NCBI GenBank assembly: GCA_038380435.1
Contig: JAWZYU010000034.1
Coordinates: 4,384,704 to 4,448,703, forward strand
Direction of reading: 5' to 3'
DNA length: 64,000 nt
DNA from: Ryuthela nishihirai
Lineage: Eukaryota > Arthropoda > Arachnida > Araneae > Heptathelidae
A program made the translations under genes and the position numbers. Of this stretch, positions 23,767-34,073 are shown one piece after another (position 1 is the first letter of the stretch; every line of letters starts with the position of its first letter). Below the pieces are notes generated by a model that made no database searches, was not told the DNA's origin, and was given only the letters and a program-made list of their open reading frames with translations.

Positions 23767-24119
23767 ACACGTATAATGATTTTATTTTTTGTGCTAAAAA
23801 GTAATAATATCATGTTTGATATTGCTGAGAATGTCAAGACATGTATAATTTGGATACAGGATTTATTCAGCGGGGAAATTTGGTTTTTGGTTCTTGTGAT
23901 TCGAAATTAATATTTAGATTCTCTCTGGTGCATAGATTATCAGGAAAGGGGTTAGGGTTGGAAGGCCATCTGTTAAGTCAAGAATATGAGAGGAAGGAGG
24001 CAATGAAGCCATTAAGGGGGAATTGGTGGTGGAAGAAAGGATGAAATTCGGAAGAGTAATCCCAAACGAAGGGTTCCTGATTTGAAGTTTGAGTGGGTAA
24101 GATGTGCAGGATGCACACC

Positions 24120-24780
24120 TGAGGTAATTGTACTATTTGTTGCTAGATGTTCAGCAACCACGGCAATCCTCGGTTCCGTCTCACGACACTACCAAGTTAA
24201 ACGAAAGCCATGACTAACTAGAGTCAAGGGCAAGAATATATAATATAGATGCATCTCATCCCCAACCTCGCGTGGCAGCAGTCCTATAGAAGGAAAGCTA
24301 ACCACCGGTAGAAACCTGAAATTTAATCTGTTCCCCGGTTAGCCATGAACAAGGATATGTAGATCCCAGTTCGCTCGGCACCCGGAGTGGAGACTCTTAG
24401 TGAGGCCCAGACTTTGAAAAGGGCTCGTGCCTACTAGGGGACCATATCCGTTCAGCCGTGCCCTTGAACTGCTCCACCGAGCACTTGATGTTGGTCTTGA
24501 AAGGGGCCACTAAACCGGTCAGCGATGTCTTCGACCTCGGTTGGTCTTGGCTCTGTCCAACCGGGGACCCAATCCGGTCAGCAAAGTCTTCGACCGGTTG
24601 CTTGGCCCGAAGCCCCCCCCCCCCCCCCCCATCACGTCAAGGTGGTCCCTTATCGGGGGGACACTTGAGGTAATGGACGAAGATATCCTTTAAGATGCCG
24701 CCTCAATGGCATAGTTCGCAGTAACACTGCAACTGCCGGGGTCCAAATTCGAGTTTCGCTATGGCATGGTTGCTTGACTG
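24120..24780 (+). repeat. GC-rich block with imperfect tandem units and tRNA-like 3' end
   Basis: Unrecognised. Three related segments of about 60 bp carry GGACCATATCCG, GCCACTAAACCGGTCAGC and GGACCCAATCCGGTCAGC. A long poly(C) tract is at about 24610-24630. Near 24711, GCATAGTTCGCAGTAAC and AAATTCGAGTTTC look like decayed pol III boxes. Could be a retrotransposon 5' region or another SINE. Confidence 0.4.
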
Positions 24781-24857
24781 TGTTGTCAGCTCTTACTGAA
24801 ACAGCAGTGACATCTATCTTTGTGAAACATGTCCTTGTATCAAAAAGGTGATGAATT

Positions 24858-25007
24858 TCTTTTTAGAAATTAGTGATCTAGCAACCTTCGTTTCACGTGA
24901 CACGAAGATTGTCAGATCACTAATTTCTAAAAAAAAAAACCTTGCCAGGTATTTTTTCTGAATTCTGTAATCAACCATAGTGTTCGGATACTTTTTTGAG
25001 CGACTGT
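24858..25007. mobile_element. MITE-P, left end lost
   Basis: Begins in the left arm at TTTTTAGAAATTAG; right terminus intact. Confidence 0.85.
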
Positions 25008-25496
25008 ACAAACTAGGAATAGTTTCTAGGATCCTTCTCTGTCCTATACGTTGCAAATCGAAAGCAAAATGACAACTAGTAAAGTGCAGAGGCACGGTCC
25101 TAGTGATTTGCCATGAAATGAGGCAATGTCTTCAAGGGAAGAATGAAAATGTGTCTGAAGAACTTGCGTAGTATTTGAATCATAAAGGTGCTGAATTTCT
25201 TCTATCTTAAGAAAGAATTTGGTGACCATAAACAGTGGCGTACTACCACACAGACTCTCGCTTTGAACTTCAAAATACGACTTTTTAAACATTTTATTGA
25301 GTGAAATATATTACTATCAATATACTCTACTACTTACGTTCACATTTCGTTTTTTACCTAAGTTAATACAATTATAATGAGATTTTTTAATACACTACAA
25401 AGAACAGATCATTATTTCTAGTAATAATTTTTCCTTTTGGTTATTTTCAGTGTGCTTTTCTATGTTTTCTGTTTAAGCGTTTCTGTAATTCAATTT
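25008..25496. other. Unrecognised sequence with an 82-codon minus frame
   Basis: Minus-strand open frame 25292-25044 has no family motif that I can name and may be chance or repeat-derived. Confidence 0.25.
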
Positions 25497-25504
25497 ATTT
25501 AACC

Positions 25505-25678
25505 CAGTGTTCCCAAAGGGGGCATTTTCTTGAGTTTTTCTTTAGAAATAGATTAAATAGAATATAGAATACTTCGTAGATTAATATAGCCTTTCACAAA
25601 AGGTGAGGAAGCGTTAGAAAAATAATAGTTGGCAAAAGCGAGCAAAATGTTCAGCTCAAAAAAAATTGGCAACTACTG
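25505..25678. mobile_element. hAT-type non-autonomous element
   Basis: 174 bp. Left end CAGTGTTCCCAAAGG, right end (inverted) CAGTAGTTGCCAA, bounded by a perfect 8-bp duplication ATTTAACC at 25497-25504 and 25679-25686. Duplication length and CAGTG ends are typical of hAT elements. Confidence 0.75.
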
Positions 25679-25700
25679 ATTTAACCTCCTGCATACATTT

Positions 25701-26082
25701 GGGGGCGGGGGTGGCTCAGTCGGTAGCGCGCCAGGCTCGTAATCTGTAGTTCCCAGGTTCGAGTCCCAGCTGGGTCAGCGTTGAGATTTATCTCCGCAAA
25801 AATTCAACGCCCACGGTCAGTAGGGGACACCGATGGTCTTGGAAAGGCCGCCGTCCGTCGGATGGGACGTTAAGCCGTGGCTCCGTGTGCGGGAGAGCCA
25901 TACCCTGTGCACGTTAAAGAACACGCTGGATGGCGTTGACGGGAGGCTACCATCTGTTTCCCAACAGCTATTCCAGTGGGTCCCCTCCCCCAACCTTCTC
26001 TGAGCCTTCGGGGTCCATGTGACCTGTCCATTTAGCCCATGGTGTGCAAAAAAAGTGCCGCTCAGAGGTAAAACAACCCAAC
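25701..26082 (+). mobile_element. SINE-A, full length
   Basis: 13-bp duplication CCTGCATACATTT at 25688-25700 and 26083-26095; slight deletion after the head (AAAAATTCAACGCC). Confidence 0.93.
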
Positions 26083-26480
26083 CCTGCATACATTTTTTCC
26101 ATTCATAAAAGTATTTCCTCCCAAATCCTGGAGACCTTCCGAATCTTAATTCGCTGCTGATCATTAATGTCAATGAGGAAGGCTAAAATAAGTGTATTGA
26201 TGTAAATAGTTGTTAAGAGGATCTAGTACTTGAGATCTCAGATGGCAATCTCTAAGCGTTTCCAAATTCACATTCGAAGCTTTCAATAAAATCTTTATTA
26301 GATTCAGAAGATAAATTGTATTAAGCTTCTTTCAACAACAACTGAGAAGTCTCTATTTGATGTGAAAGAAGAGTAAGAATTAAAAAAGAGAAACTGAAAA
26401 AAATTATAAAGATTACAGTGCAGCAAATGCAATTCCTGAATACACGATATTTGATTTATTACGGTGGCTTAATGAGAGTA

Positions 26481-27007
26481 CAGGCGCTCAAAAAAGTATC
26501 CGAACACTATGGTTGATTACAGAATTCAGGAAAAATATCTGGCAACGATTCTTTTTAGAAATTAGTGATCTGGCAACCTTGTGTCACGTGACACGAAGGT
26601 TACCAGATCACTTCAATCGTTGCAAGATCACTTCAATCGTTGCAAGATATTTTTTCTGAATTCTGTAACCAACCATAGTGTTCGGATACTTTTTTGAGCG
26701 ACTGTAGGTGGTCATATTATTTTGAAACTAGATCGTGTGGGCTCATTCACGGAAATATTGAGCGTGTGCAGTTACCGTTCACAGCAAACTGGAGCGTGTG
26801 CAGTAACTGCACACGTCCTCCAGCTTGCTGTGAACGGTAACTGGAGCGTGTACAGTTGCTGTACACGCTCCAGATATTTTTCCTGGATTCTGTAATCACG
26901 TGACACGAAGGTTTCCAGATCACTCATTTCTAAAAAGAATCGTTGCCAGATATTTTTCCTGAATTCTGTAATCAACCACAGTGTTCGGGTGTTTTTTTGA
27001 GGGACTG
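26481..27007. mobile_element. MITE-P core plus module L
   Basis: Core 26481-26704 with a duplicated AGATCACTTCAATCGTTGCA at its centre-right; module L 26707-27007. Confidence 0.87.
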
Positions 27008-27239
27008 TACTTTATTGTCATTTACAGTTCATTAACTTTTCCAAGTTTATTTAGATTGAGCGACACGACTGTAGAGTTTCTTCACATTTGTTGACGATAT
27101 CAAGAGTAACGGAATTTGTTTTGGCGTTAACAATAATTCTCTACACGTTAATATATAAGCAGTAAAGACAAAAACTGCATCAAATTTTTTTTTTCTCGTC
27201 CATTAATTCTTAAATGTAAATTAGAAAAACAAAGTATCA

Positions 27240-27474
27240 GCGAAACGGTATTGTTTCTTAACTAATTGTGAGGATGATAGCGAATAGTTAAGACTGATGA
27301 TGATGTTAGCGAATAATTTAAAAGGACTATAATGAGTATTTAGAAAATTGGTGCGATTGTTAATGAATGGTTAAGAATGGTAATGATAATAACTAATGAT
27401 TAGAATATTGTTAAAGATCATAAATTATTTAATATATATATAAATATATTTATATAAATAATAAAAAATAAATA
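27240..27474. repeat. AT-rich degenerate tandem repeat, left part
   Basis: Loose repeats of GAGGATGATA and AAGAATATTG motifs; continues at 27660 after a SINE-B. Confidence 0.55.
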
Positions 27475-27659
27475 CCCCCTTCAGCAGCTGATTGCTACAG
27501 AGGTCTGACAGGAGCCTGTCAGTTTTTATGCCACAATAGAAGATCTGAGAGGATGGCAGAACATCAGCAGAAAAACGACACATACAACCATGTCTTACCC
27601 GGGGCTCGAACCCAGATCCCTTACATCAGTAGCCAAGCGCATTAACCACTCGCATAAGA
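27475..27659 (-). mobile_element. SINE-B (tRNA-derived)
   Basis: Right end is a tRNA-like head (GGGGCTCGAACCC B box, TAACCACTCG A-box region); body carries CTGACAGGAGCCTGTCAG; tail AAATAAATACCCC. Confidence 0.82.
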
Positions 27660-27890
27660 ATATATAAAAAATTCTGAGGTTGATAAAAAAATATTAAGAA
27701 ATTTGTGAGGTTGTAAACAATATTAAGAATTTTGTGAGGATGATTAAGAATATTGAGAAACTCGTTAGGATGATAAAGAACATTTATATGCTTGGCGAGT
27801 ATAACAACCAATAGGTTAAAAGATCGATGAATACGATAACTAATAATAAAACCTTTAATTTCTATGATAACGAATGATTAATATTGATTG
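27660..27890. repeat. AT-rich degenerate tandem repeat, right part
   Basis: About 30-bp units such as AATATTAAGAAATTTGTGAG and AATATTGAGAAACTCGTTAG. Lies 70 bp before the LDLa exon acceptor. Confidence 0.65.
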
Positions 27891-27961
27891 ATGAGGATGA
27901 TGAAGATATGATACAAATATTAATGAGGATGGAAACTAATAATTTTTTGCTTTTCTTTCAG

Positions 27962-28102
27962 TGGACACTGAGCGTTGCCACCCGACGCAGCCTTTCCGAT
28001 GCCCTGGAGACTCGACTATTTGCATCTCCATCCAATACCTCTGTGATGGAGCTCCTGATTGTCCGGATGGATATGATGAGGATCCAAGACTCTGCACTGC
28101 AG
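27962..28102 (+). CDS. Prohormone-4 (IDLSRF-like peptide precursor), LDL-receptor class A exon
   Basis: Internal coding exon of a secreted neuropeptide precursor. It follows a pyrimidine-rich tract ending in AG (27960-27961) and ends before GTAATC. It starts with the last two bases of a split codon and ends with the first base of the next, so it is a symmetrical phase 1-1 exon of 47 codons. It encodes one complete LDL-receptor class A module: six cysteines in order, then the calcium-binding signature [14 protein letters not shown]. The residues [14 protein letters not shown] are the best family signature. In insects, prohormone-4 carries an N-terminal IDLSRF-type peptide, then this module, then a conserved C-terminal region; that order fits the next two exons. 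The upstream exon with signal peptide and peptide is not seen. The role of the LDLa module in this precursor is not known to me. Confidence 0.9.
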
Positions 28103-28470
28103 GTAATCGAAAGAGATTAATCCTCTTCATGCTCTTTCTGACAAAGACACCTGCTCGATTTTCATGAAACAAATATATTTTCAATTCATTGCTTAAAAGC
28201 AGTGGAATGAATACGTTACAGAAAATGCTGCTATTTAAAGAAAATGTAGTGTATTAATAGTATCGATGCAAATATTGCGTGTGGAGAATTAACAGCATTA
28301 GATTACTATCGAGTTTTCTCTGCATGATGCATAATATGAAAGAAAATTTTCGTAGGTGAAGCGTTCAGATCTCTTATTTCATCCTCTTCATTAAAATCAA
28401 CAGATTTTTCGGTTTGAATTGGAGGAAAAGATTTCAAAATGCAGCTCTCGCTCCGTTTCATGACCACCTA

Positions 28471-28675
28471 CAGTCGCTCAAAAGAGTATCCGAACACTAC
28501 GGTAGATTACAGAATTCAGAAAAAAATATCTGGCAACGATTTTTTTTTTTTTTAGAAATTAGTGATCTGGCAACCTTCGTGTCGCATGACACGAAGGATC
28601 ACTAATTTCTAAAAAAATCGTTGCCAGGTGTTTTTTCTGAATTCTGTAATCAACCGTAGTGTTCGGATATTTTTT
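28471..28675. mobile_element. MITE-P core, right end lost
   Basis: Left terminus CAGTCGCTCAAAAG next to TA, preceded by TGACCACC (the module L boundary); right arm breaks off after CGGATATTTTTTTAA. Confidence 0.85.
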
Positions 28676-28709
28676 TAATTTATATATAATGCGTATGAAT
28701 ATATAATGC

Positions 28710-29114
28710 AATGAATATGGAGCGTGTGCAGTTACCGTTCACAGCAAACTGGAGCGGTTGCGGTTAATGTTCACAGCACATTGGATCGTGTGAGCTCACA
28801 AAGACCTGGATCGTGTGGGCTCACTCACGGAAATATTGAGCGTGTGCAGTTACCGTTCACAGCAAACTGGAGCGTGTGCAGTTACCGTTCACAGCAAACT
28901 GGAGCGTGTGCAGTAACTGCACACGCTCCAGTTTGCTGTGAACGGTAACTGGAGCGTGTACAGTTGCTGTACACACTCCAGATATTTTTCCTGAATTCTG
29001 TAATCACGTGACACGAAGGTTGCCAGATCACTAATTTCTAAAAAAAATCGTTCCCAGATATTTTTTCTGAATTCTGTAATCAACCGTAGTGTTCGGATAC
29101 TTTTTTGAGCGACA
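28710..29114. mobile_element. Module L with expanded internal minisatellite
   Basis: The GAGCGTGTGCAGTTACCG plus TTCACAGCAAACTG unit (32 bp) occurs at 28719 and twice in direct tandem from about 28838, before the usual hairpin and core-type right end. Confidence 0.82.
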
Positions 29115-29165
29115 TCCTGTATCGGAGTTGGCTCAGTCCGTAGCGTGTCAGGCTCCTAATCTAAG
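29115..29165 (+). mobile_element. SINE-A head fragment
   Basis: GTTGGCTCAGTCCGTAGCGTG to CTCCTAATCT; no body. Confidence 0.6.
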
Positions 29166-29271
29166 AATCGGCACGGTTGACTTCTAACGACTGAAGAATC
29201 TGACAGATGCAGCAGCAGAGATCTAACACTATCAACGGATGATAACAGAATGAAGGTTCTGACTAATAGCA

Positions 29272-29588
29272 GGGTAGGGTGGCTTAGTTGGTAGCGTGCC
29301 AGGCTCCTAATCTGTAGTTTCCAGGTTCGAGTCCCGCCTCCGCCAACGTTGAGATTTATCTCCGCAAAACTCTCCACCCTGCCTCTCAATAGAGGACATG
29401 ATGGGCTTGGAAAGGCCACCCTTCTTCGGATAGGACGTTAAGCCGTGGGTGACAGAAAGAGCCATGCCCTGTATACATTAAAGAACACGCTGAATGTCCT
29501 TGACGGGAGCTATTATCTGTCTCTTAACAACTGTTCAGTGGGTCTCCTCCCCCAACCTTGTCTGAGCCCTTAGGGTCCTTATGATCTG
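29272..29588 (+). mobile_element. SINE-A, diverged, broken at 3' end
   Basis: Head GGTGGCTTAGTTGG and body end at TTATGATCTGG, where a second copy begins. Left flank TCTGACTAATAG resembles TCTGACTGATAG at 30691, suggesting the original target duplication. Confidence 0.8.
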
Positions 29589-29931
29589 GGACGGGGGTGG
29601 CTCAGTCGGTAGCGCGCCAGACTCGTAATCTGCAGTTCCCAGGTTCGAGTCCCAGCTGGGTCAGCGTTGAGATTTATCTCCGAAAAACTCCCCGCCTTCC
29701 CCACGGTCAGTAGGGAAATCAATGGGCTAGGAAAGGCCGCCGTCCGTCTGATTGGACGTTAAGCCGTGGCCCCGTGTGCTGGAGAGCCATACCCTGTGCA
29801 CGTTAAAGAACGCGCTGGATGGCCTTGTTCACCGTTCCAGTGGGTCCACTACCCCAACCTTCTCTGAGTCTTCGGGGTCTATGTGACCTGGCCATTTAGC
29901 CCAAGGTGTGCAAACAAGTGCCGCTCAGAGG
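29589..29931 (+). mobile_element. SINE-A, second member of the cluster
   Basis: Head GACGGGGGTGGCTCAGTCGG through CGCTCAGAGG, with a deletion after GGCCTTG. Its tail resumes at 30296 after the nested insertion. Confidence 0.85.
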
Positions 29932-30295
29932 TTGGGTTGGGTTGTTTTACCTCTGAGCGGCACTTTTTTGCACACCATGGGCTAAATGGCCAGGTCACAT
30001 GGACCCCGAAGGCTCAGAGAAGGTTGGGGGAGGGGACCCACTGGAACAGCTGTTGGGAGACAGATGGTAGCCTCCCGTCAAGGCCATCCAGCGTGTTCTT
30101 TAACGTGCACAGGGTATGGCTCTCCCGCACACGGGACCACGGCTTAATGTCCCATCCGACGGACGGCGGTCTTTCCAAGCCCATCGGTGTCCCCTTATTG
30201 ACCGTGGGCAGGGCGGGGAATTTTTCGGAGATAAATCTCAACGCTGACCCAGCTGGGACTCGAACCTGGGAACTACAGATTACGAGCCTGGCGCC
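29932..30295 (-). mobile_element. SINE-A, nested in opposite orientation
   Basis: 10-bp duplication CGCTCAGAGG (29922-29931, 30296-30305) is the 3' region of the host SINE-A. Truncated within the tRNA head. Confidence 0.92.
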
Positions 30296-30330
30296 CGCTC
30301 AGAGGTAAAACAACCCAAACTCTGACTGAT

Positions 30331-30689
30331 GTTGGTTGGTTGGGATGTTTTACCTCTGAGCGGCACTTTTTTGCACACCATGGGCTAAAGAAGGTTGGGA
30401 GAGGAGACCCACTGGAACAGTTGTTGGGAGAGAGATGGTAGCCTCCCGTCATGGCTATCCAGCATGTTCTTTAACGTGCACAGGGTATGGCTCTCCCGCA
30501 CACGGGGCCACGGTTTAACGTCCCATTCGACGGACGACGGCCTTTCCAAGCCCATCAATGTCCCCTACTGACCGTGGGCAGAGCGGGGAATTTTGCGGAG
30601 ATAAATCTCAACGCTGACCCAGCTGGGACTCGAACCTGGGAACTGCAAATTACGAGTCTGGCGCGCTACCGACTGAGCCACACTTGCCC
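30331..30689 (-). mobile_element. SINE-A, full length with internal deletion
   Basis: 11-bp duplication CTCTGACTGAT at 30320-30330 and 30690-30700. Lacks the GGCCAGGTCACATGGACC segment. Confidence 0.92.
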
Positions 30690-31109
30690 CTCTGACTGAT
30701 AGAAGCGGTATTATTACTAGAAGGACAATCCCTCAGAAATTGAATTAAATTTTTCACTGTTGTTGTGCCTCTCAGATGCAGCAGTGATCATGAAAAAGTT
30801 TCTCAGTTTAATTATCACGGCAGTTGTACGGAGACTAGTAACGTGCGACATGAAATAAGCAGGAGAATAGGCATTACCGCTAGGACTTTAAGCATTTTGT
30901 AGCAGTAAACTCGTCGTACCGTAAATGGCGGCCTTGATCAGAAATTTACACTCATAAACAATGGAATATATTCTTAAGAAAGAAAAGTAGAGCGACCTTG
31001 AATGCAATGGTGGACAGTGTCAAAACAGGATCTTGCTAGAATTATTCTACGATGACCCAAATGCAGCACCAATCAGATTTCGCCTCTCCATTCCTTATGA
31101 GAAATAGAG

Positions 31110-31233
31110 CATAGATGACCTTAACGGAAAGCTGCCATCTGCCTTCTGTCCAGTGCGCCCCCTTCCCCTATTCAACTCTGAGCTATTGGGGTCTTTATAA
31201 CCTTTGCCGTTTAGTCCATTGCGTGCAAAAAGG
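31110..31233 (+). mobile_element. SINE-A 3' fragment, old
   Basis: From GACCTTAACGGAAAGCTGCC to GCGTGCAAAAAGG; interrupted by a MITE, with ACCGCTCAACCAG after it. Confidence 0.65.
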
Positions 31234-31235
31234 TA

Positions 31236-31446
31236 CAGTCGCTCAAAAAATTATCCGAACACTACGGTTGATTACAGAATTCAGAAAAAATATCTGGCAA
31301 CGATTTTTTTTTAGAAATTAGTGATCTGGCAACCTTCGTGTCGCGTGACACGAAGGATCATTAATTTCTAAAAAAAAACGTTGCCAGATATTTTTTCTGA
31401 ATTCTGTAATCAACCGTAGTGTTCGGATAATTTTTTGAGCGACTGT
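31236..31446. mobile_element. MITE-P core
   Basis: Both termini present; inserted at a TA inside an old SINE-A. Confidence 0.9.
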
Positions 31447-32004
31447 GTACCGCTCAACCAGTCAGTAGAACAAATAATTTGAAATGTAGAGTAAACTTTC
31501 GATTTAATGGACCAATTAGGGGAACTCGGGGTCAGTTAAATCCGAATATTCGATGGTGTATGGAATTTTATAATAAAAGGAGGATAGCAAGTTGATACGA
31601 ACTTTTTATTGTATTTACTGGTTTTATACGAAATAGTGAAAGTTTCACAAAACATAATTACACTGCTGGCCAATGAAAGTGCAACACCAGGAAGAACTCA
31701 TCAGATTGTCCCAAAATATGCAATATGGGTAGCCCATGGGAGAACATGTAAATGATTCAAAGCGCAGCACATACGCGCATCATGTGTGACGGTAACGCCC
31801 CCTGGAAGTGGTATAAGAGGAGATTTACAAAGAGCCGGTGTAAAGCACTGGAATTGTGTTTGCTCGCAGTTCTTGCGCACTAAAGGATCAAGTATGCCCC
31901 GTCGAAGAACACGGCATCTATACGACCAGGTTTCCGACTTTGATCGAGGGAGAATTGTGGGATTACGGGTAGGCGGATTATCGTACCGAGACATCGGTGC
32001 TCGT

Positions 32005-32505
32005 GTTGAACGGAATGCTGCCACAGTGATGAGAAAATGGCGTCAGTGGTTAGAGGAGGAACGAACTCACCGACGTGAGGGATGCTCCTGTTGGACGGAA
32101 TGCTACCACAGTGAAGAGAATATGGCGTCAGTGGGTAGAGGAGGAACGAACTCACCGACGTGAGGGATGCTCCTGTTGGACGGAATGCTGCCACAGTGAT
32201 GAGAAAATGGCGTCAGTGGTTAGAGGAGGAACGAACTCACCGACGTGAGGGATGCTCCTGTTGGACGGAATGCTGCCACAGTGAAGAGAATATGGCGTCA
32301 GTGGGTAGAGGAGGAACGAACTCACCGACGTGAGGGATGCTCCTGTTGGACGGAATGCTGCCACAGTGATGAGAATATGGCGTCAGTGGGTAGAGGAGGA
32401 ACGAACTCACCGACGTGAGGGATGCTCCTGTTGGACGGAATGCTGTCACAGTGAGAATATGGCGTCAGTGGGTAGAGGAGGAACGAACTCACCGACGTGA
32501 GGGAT
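32005..32505 (+). repeat. 85-bp tandem array inside transposase
   Basis: Almost six units starting at 32005, 32090, 32175, 32260, 32345 and 32430. Units 1 and 3 share GATGAGAAAATGG with GTGGTTAG; units 2 and 4 share GAAGAGAATATGG with GTGGGTAG, so a 170-bp pair was duplicated as a block. The unit is not a multiple of 3. Confidence 0.92.
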
Positions 32506-33053
32506 CTCAACAGCCCTGTCACACAAACGAACGAGAGGACAGATATCTCGTGCGCATGGCTCTGAATGATCGTACAGCCACATCAAACACCTAAGCTCAA
32601 CAATTAGGGTGTGTTGCACATCGAGCAGTGTCCGTACGTATGGTTCGACATCGTCTACAACATCGGGGCATCTTTACTAGGCGGCCATTGCTTCGACTAC
32701 CATTGACTCTACAACGCAGGTGTATGTGACTGCAATGGTGCTAAGAACGTCGCGCATGGATGTGCGAATGGCAGCGCATCGTCTTTTCAGACGAATCCCA
32801 CTTCATTATGCAGCGCCATGATGGATGAATCCGTATCTGGCGGTACCACAGCGACAGGCTCAGTGAGACATGCATGATGCAGCACCATACAGATCCGCCC
32901 CCTGGTGTTATGGTATGGGGTGCCATTGGACTCCACTCACCCATGCGCCTCATACTCATTACCGGTACTTTGAACAGCCAGCATTGCATCACTGAGGTAT
33001 TGGAGTCTGTGGTCGTATTTTACCCTCAGGGGCTCTCTGGTGCCATTACCAAC

Positions 33054-33444
33054 GGGGCGGGGGTGGCTCAGTCGGTAGCGCGCCAGGCTCGTAATCTGTA
33101 GTTCCCAGGTTCGAGTCCCAGCTGGGTCAGCGTTGAGATTTATCTCCGCAAAATTCCCCGCCCTGCCCACGGTCAGTAGGGGACACCGATGGGCTTGGAA
33201 AGGCCGCCGTCCGTCGGATGGGACGTTAAGCCGTGGCCCCGTGTGTGGGAGAGCCATACCCTGTGCACGTTAAAGAACACGCTGGATGGCCTTGACGGGA
33301 GGCTACCATCTGTCTCCCAACAGCTGTTCCAGTGGGTCCCCTCCCCCAACCTTCTCTGAGCCTTCGGGGTCCTTGTGACCTGGCCATTTAGCCCATGGTG
33401 TGCAAAAAAGTGCCGCTCAGAGGTAAAACAACCCAAACAACCCA
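33054..33444 (+). mobile_element. SINE-A, full length, inside Tc1 transposase
   Basis: 12-bp duplication GCCATTACCAAC at 33042-33053 and 33445-33456. Confidence 0.94.
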
Positions 33445-33907
33445 GCCATTACCAACAGGACAATGTCCGACCACATGTGGCATGCATCGTAAAACAATTC
33501 CTGGATAGCCACCATGTGACACTTCTGCCTTGGCCTGCGTGTTCACAGGATCTCTCCCCAATTGTACATGTCTGGTCCATGATCTCACGATGACTAGCAC
33601 ACCAGACACCAGCAGCTGCTACAACAGATGAACTTTGGCTACGTATCGAAACTGCATGGACTGACATTCCCCAAAAACACATCCGACGTCTCATCCTCTC
33701 AATGCCGGACCGTGTAGAAGCGGTTATTGCCGCTCATGGTGGCTACACAAGATACTGATTTCTTTGTGTTCCACAAGTCTGAACGAGTTGTATTTGTAAT
33801 CATTTGATCCCTGTAACATAAGCTATATATTCACTAAATGTGGCTTTGATATCTCTTTCCTGGGGTTGCACTCTTTCCTGGGGTTGCACTTTTAATAGTC
33901 AGCAGTG

Positions 33908-34073
33908 TAAAAATATCTGGCAACGATTTTTTTAGAAATCAGTGATCTGGCAACCTTCGTGTCACGTGACACGAAGGTTGCCAGATCACTGATTTCTAAA
34001 AAAAATCGTTGCCAGATATTTTTTCTGAATTCTGTAATCGACCATAGTGTTCGGATACTTTTTTGAGCGACTG
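33908..34073. mobile_element. MITE-P, left end lost beside the Tc1 element
   Basis: Starts in the left arm (AAAATATCTGGCAACG) immediately after the Tc1 end; right terminus intact. Confidence 0.85.

Larger units (their letters stand above)
31894..33758 (+). pseudogene. Tc1-family transposase, inactivated
   Basis: Would bind the element ends and catalyse cut-and-paste transposition. ATG at 31894. The N-terminal helix-turn-helix region reads well (DFDRGRIVGLRVGGLSYRDI). The frame is lost in an 85-bp tandem array at 32005-32505. First catalytic Asp survives in VFSDESHF (32790-32792); second Asp in QDNVRPH (33459-33461), just after a SINE-A insertion. The expected Glu of DLSPIEHVW is Val (33564-33566). 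The C-terminus GGYTRY and stop are typical. Several stops lie between the array and the first Asp. No function expected. Confidence 0.9.
31661..33907 (+). mobile_element. Dead Tc1-like DNA transposon
   Basis: TA-flanked element with inverted ends: CACTGCTGGCCAATGAAAGT at left, and a right end whose reverse complement starts CACTGCTGACTATTAAAAGT. Both continue into GTGCAAC and CCAGGAA. It contains a decayed transposase frame, a tandem expansion, a SINE-A insertion (33054-33444) and a duplicated TTTCCTGGGGTTGCAC near the right end. Confidence 0.9.

Noticed and set aside
32005..32505. CRISPR-like regular repeats
   Set aside because: Units are directly adjacent without unique spacers and lie in a eukaryotic transposon.
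31880..32522. Repeated minus-strand frames TSVSSFLLYPLTPYS
   Set aside because: They arise from the 85-bp tandem array within the dead transposase; the periodicity explains their similarity.
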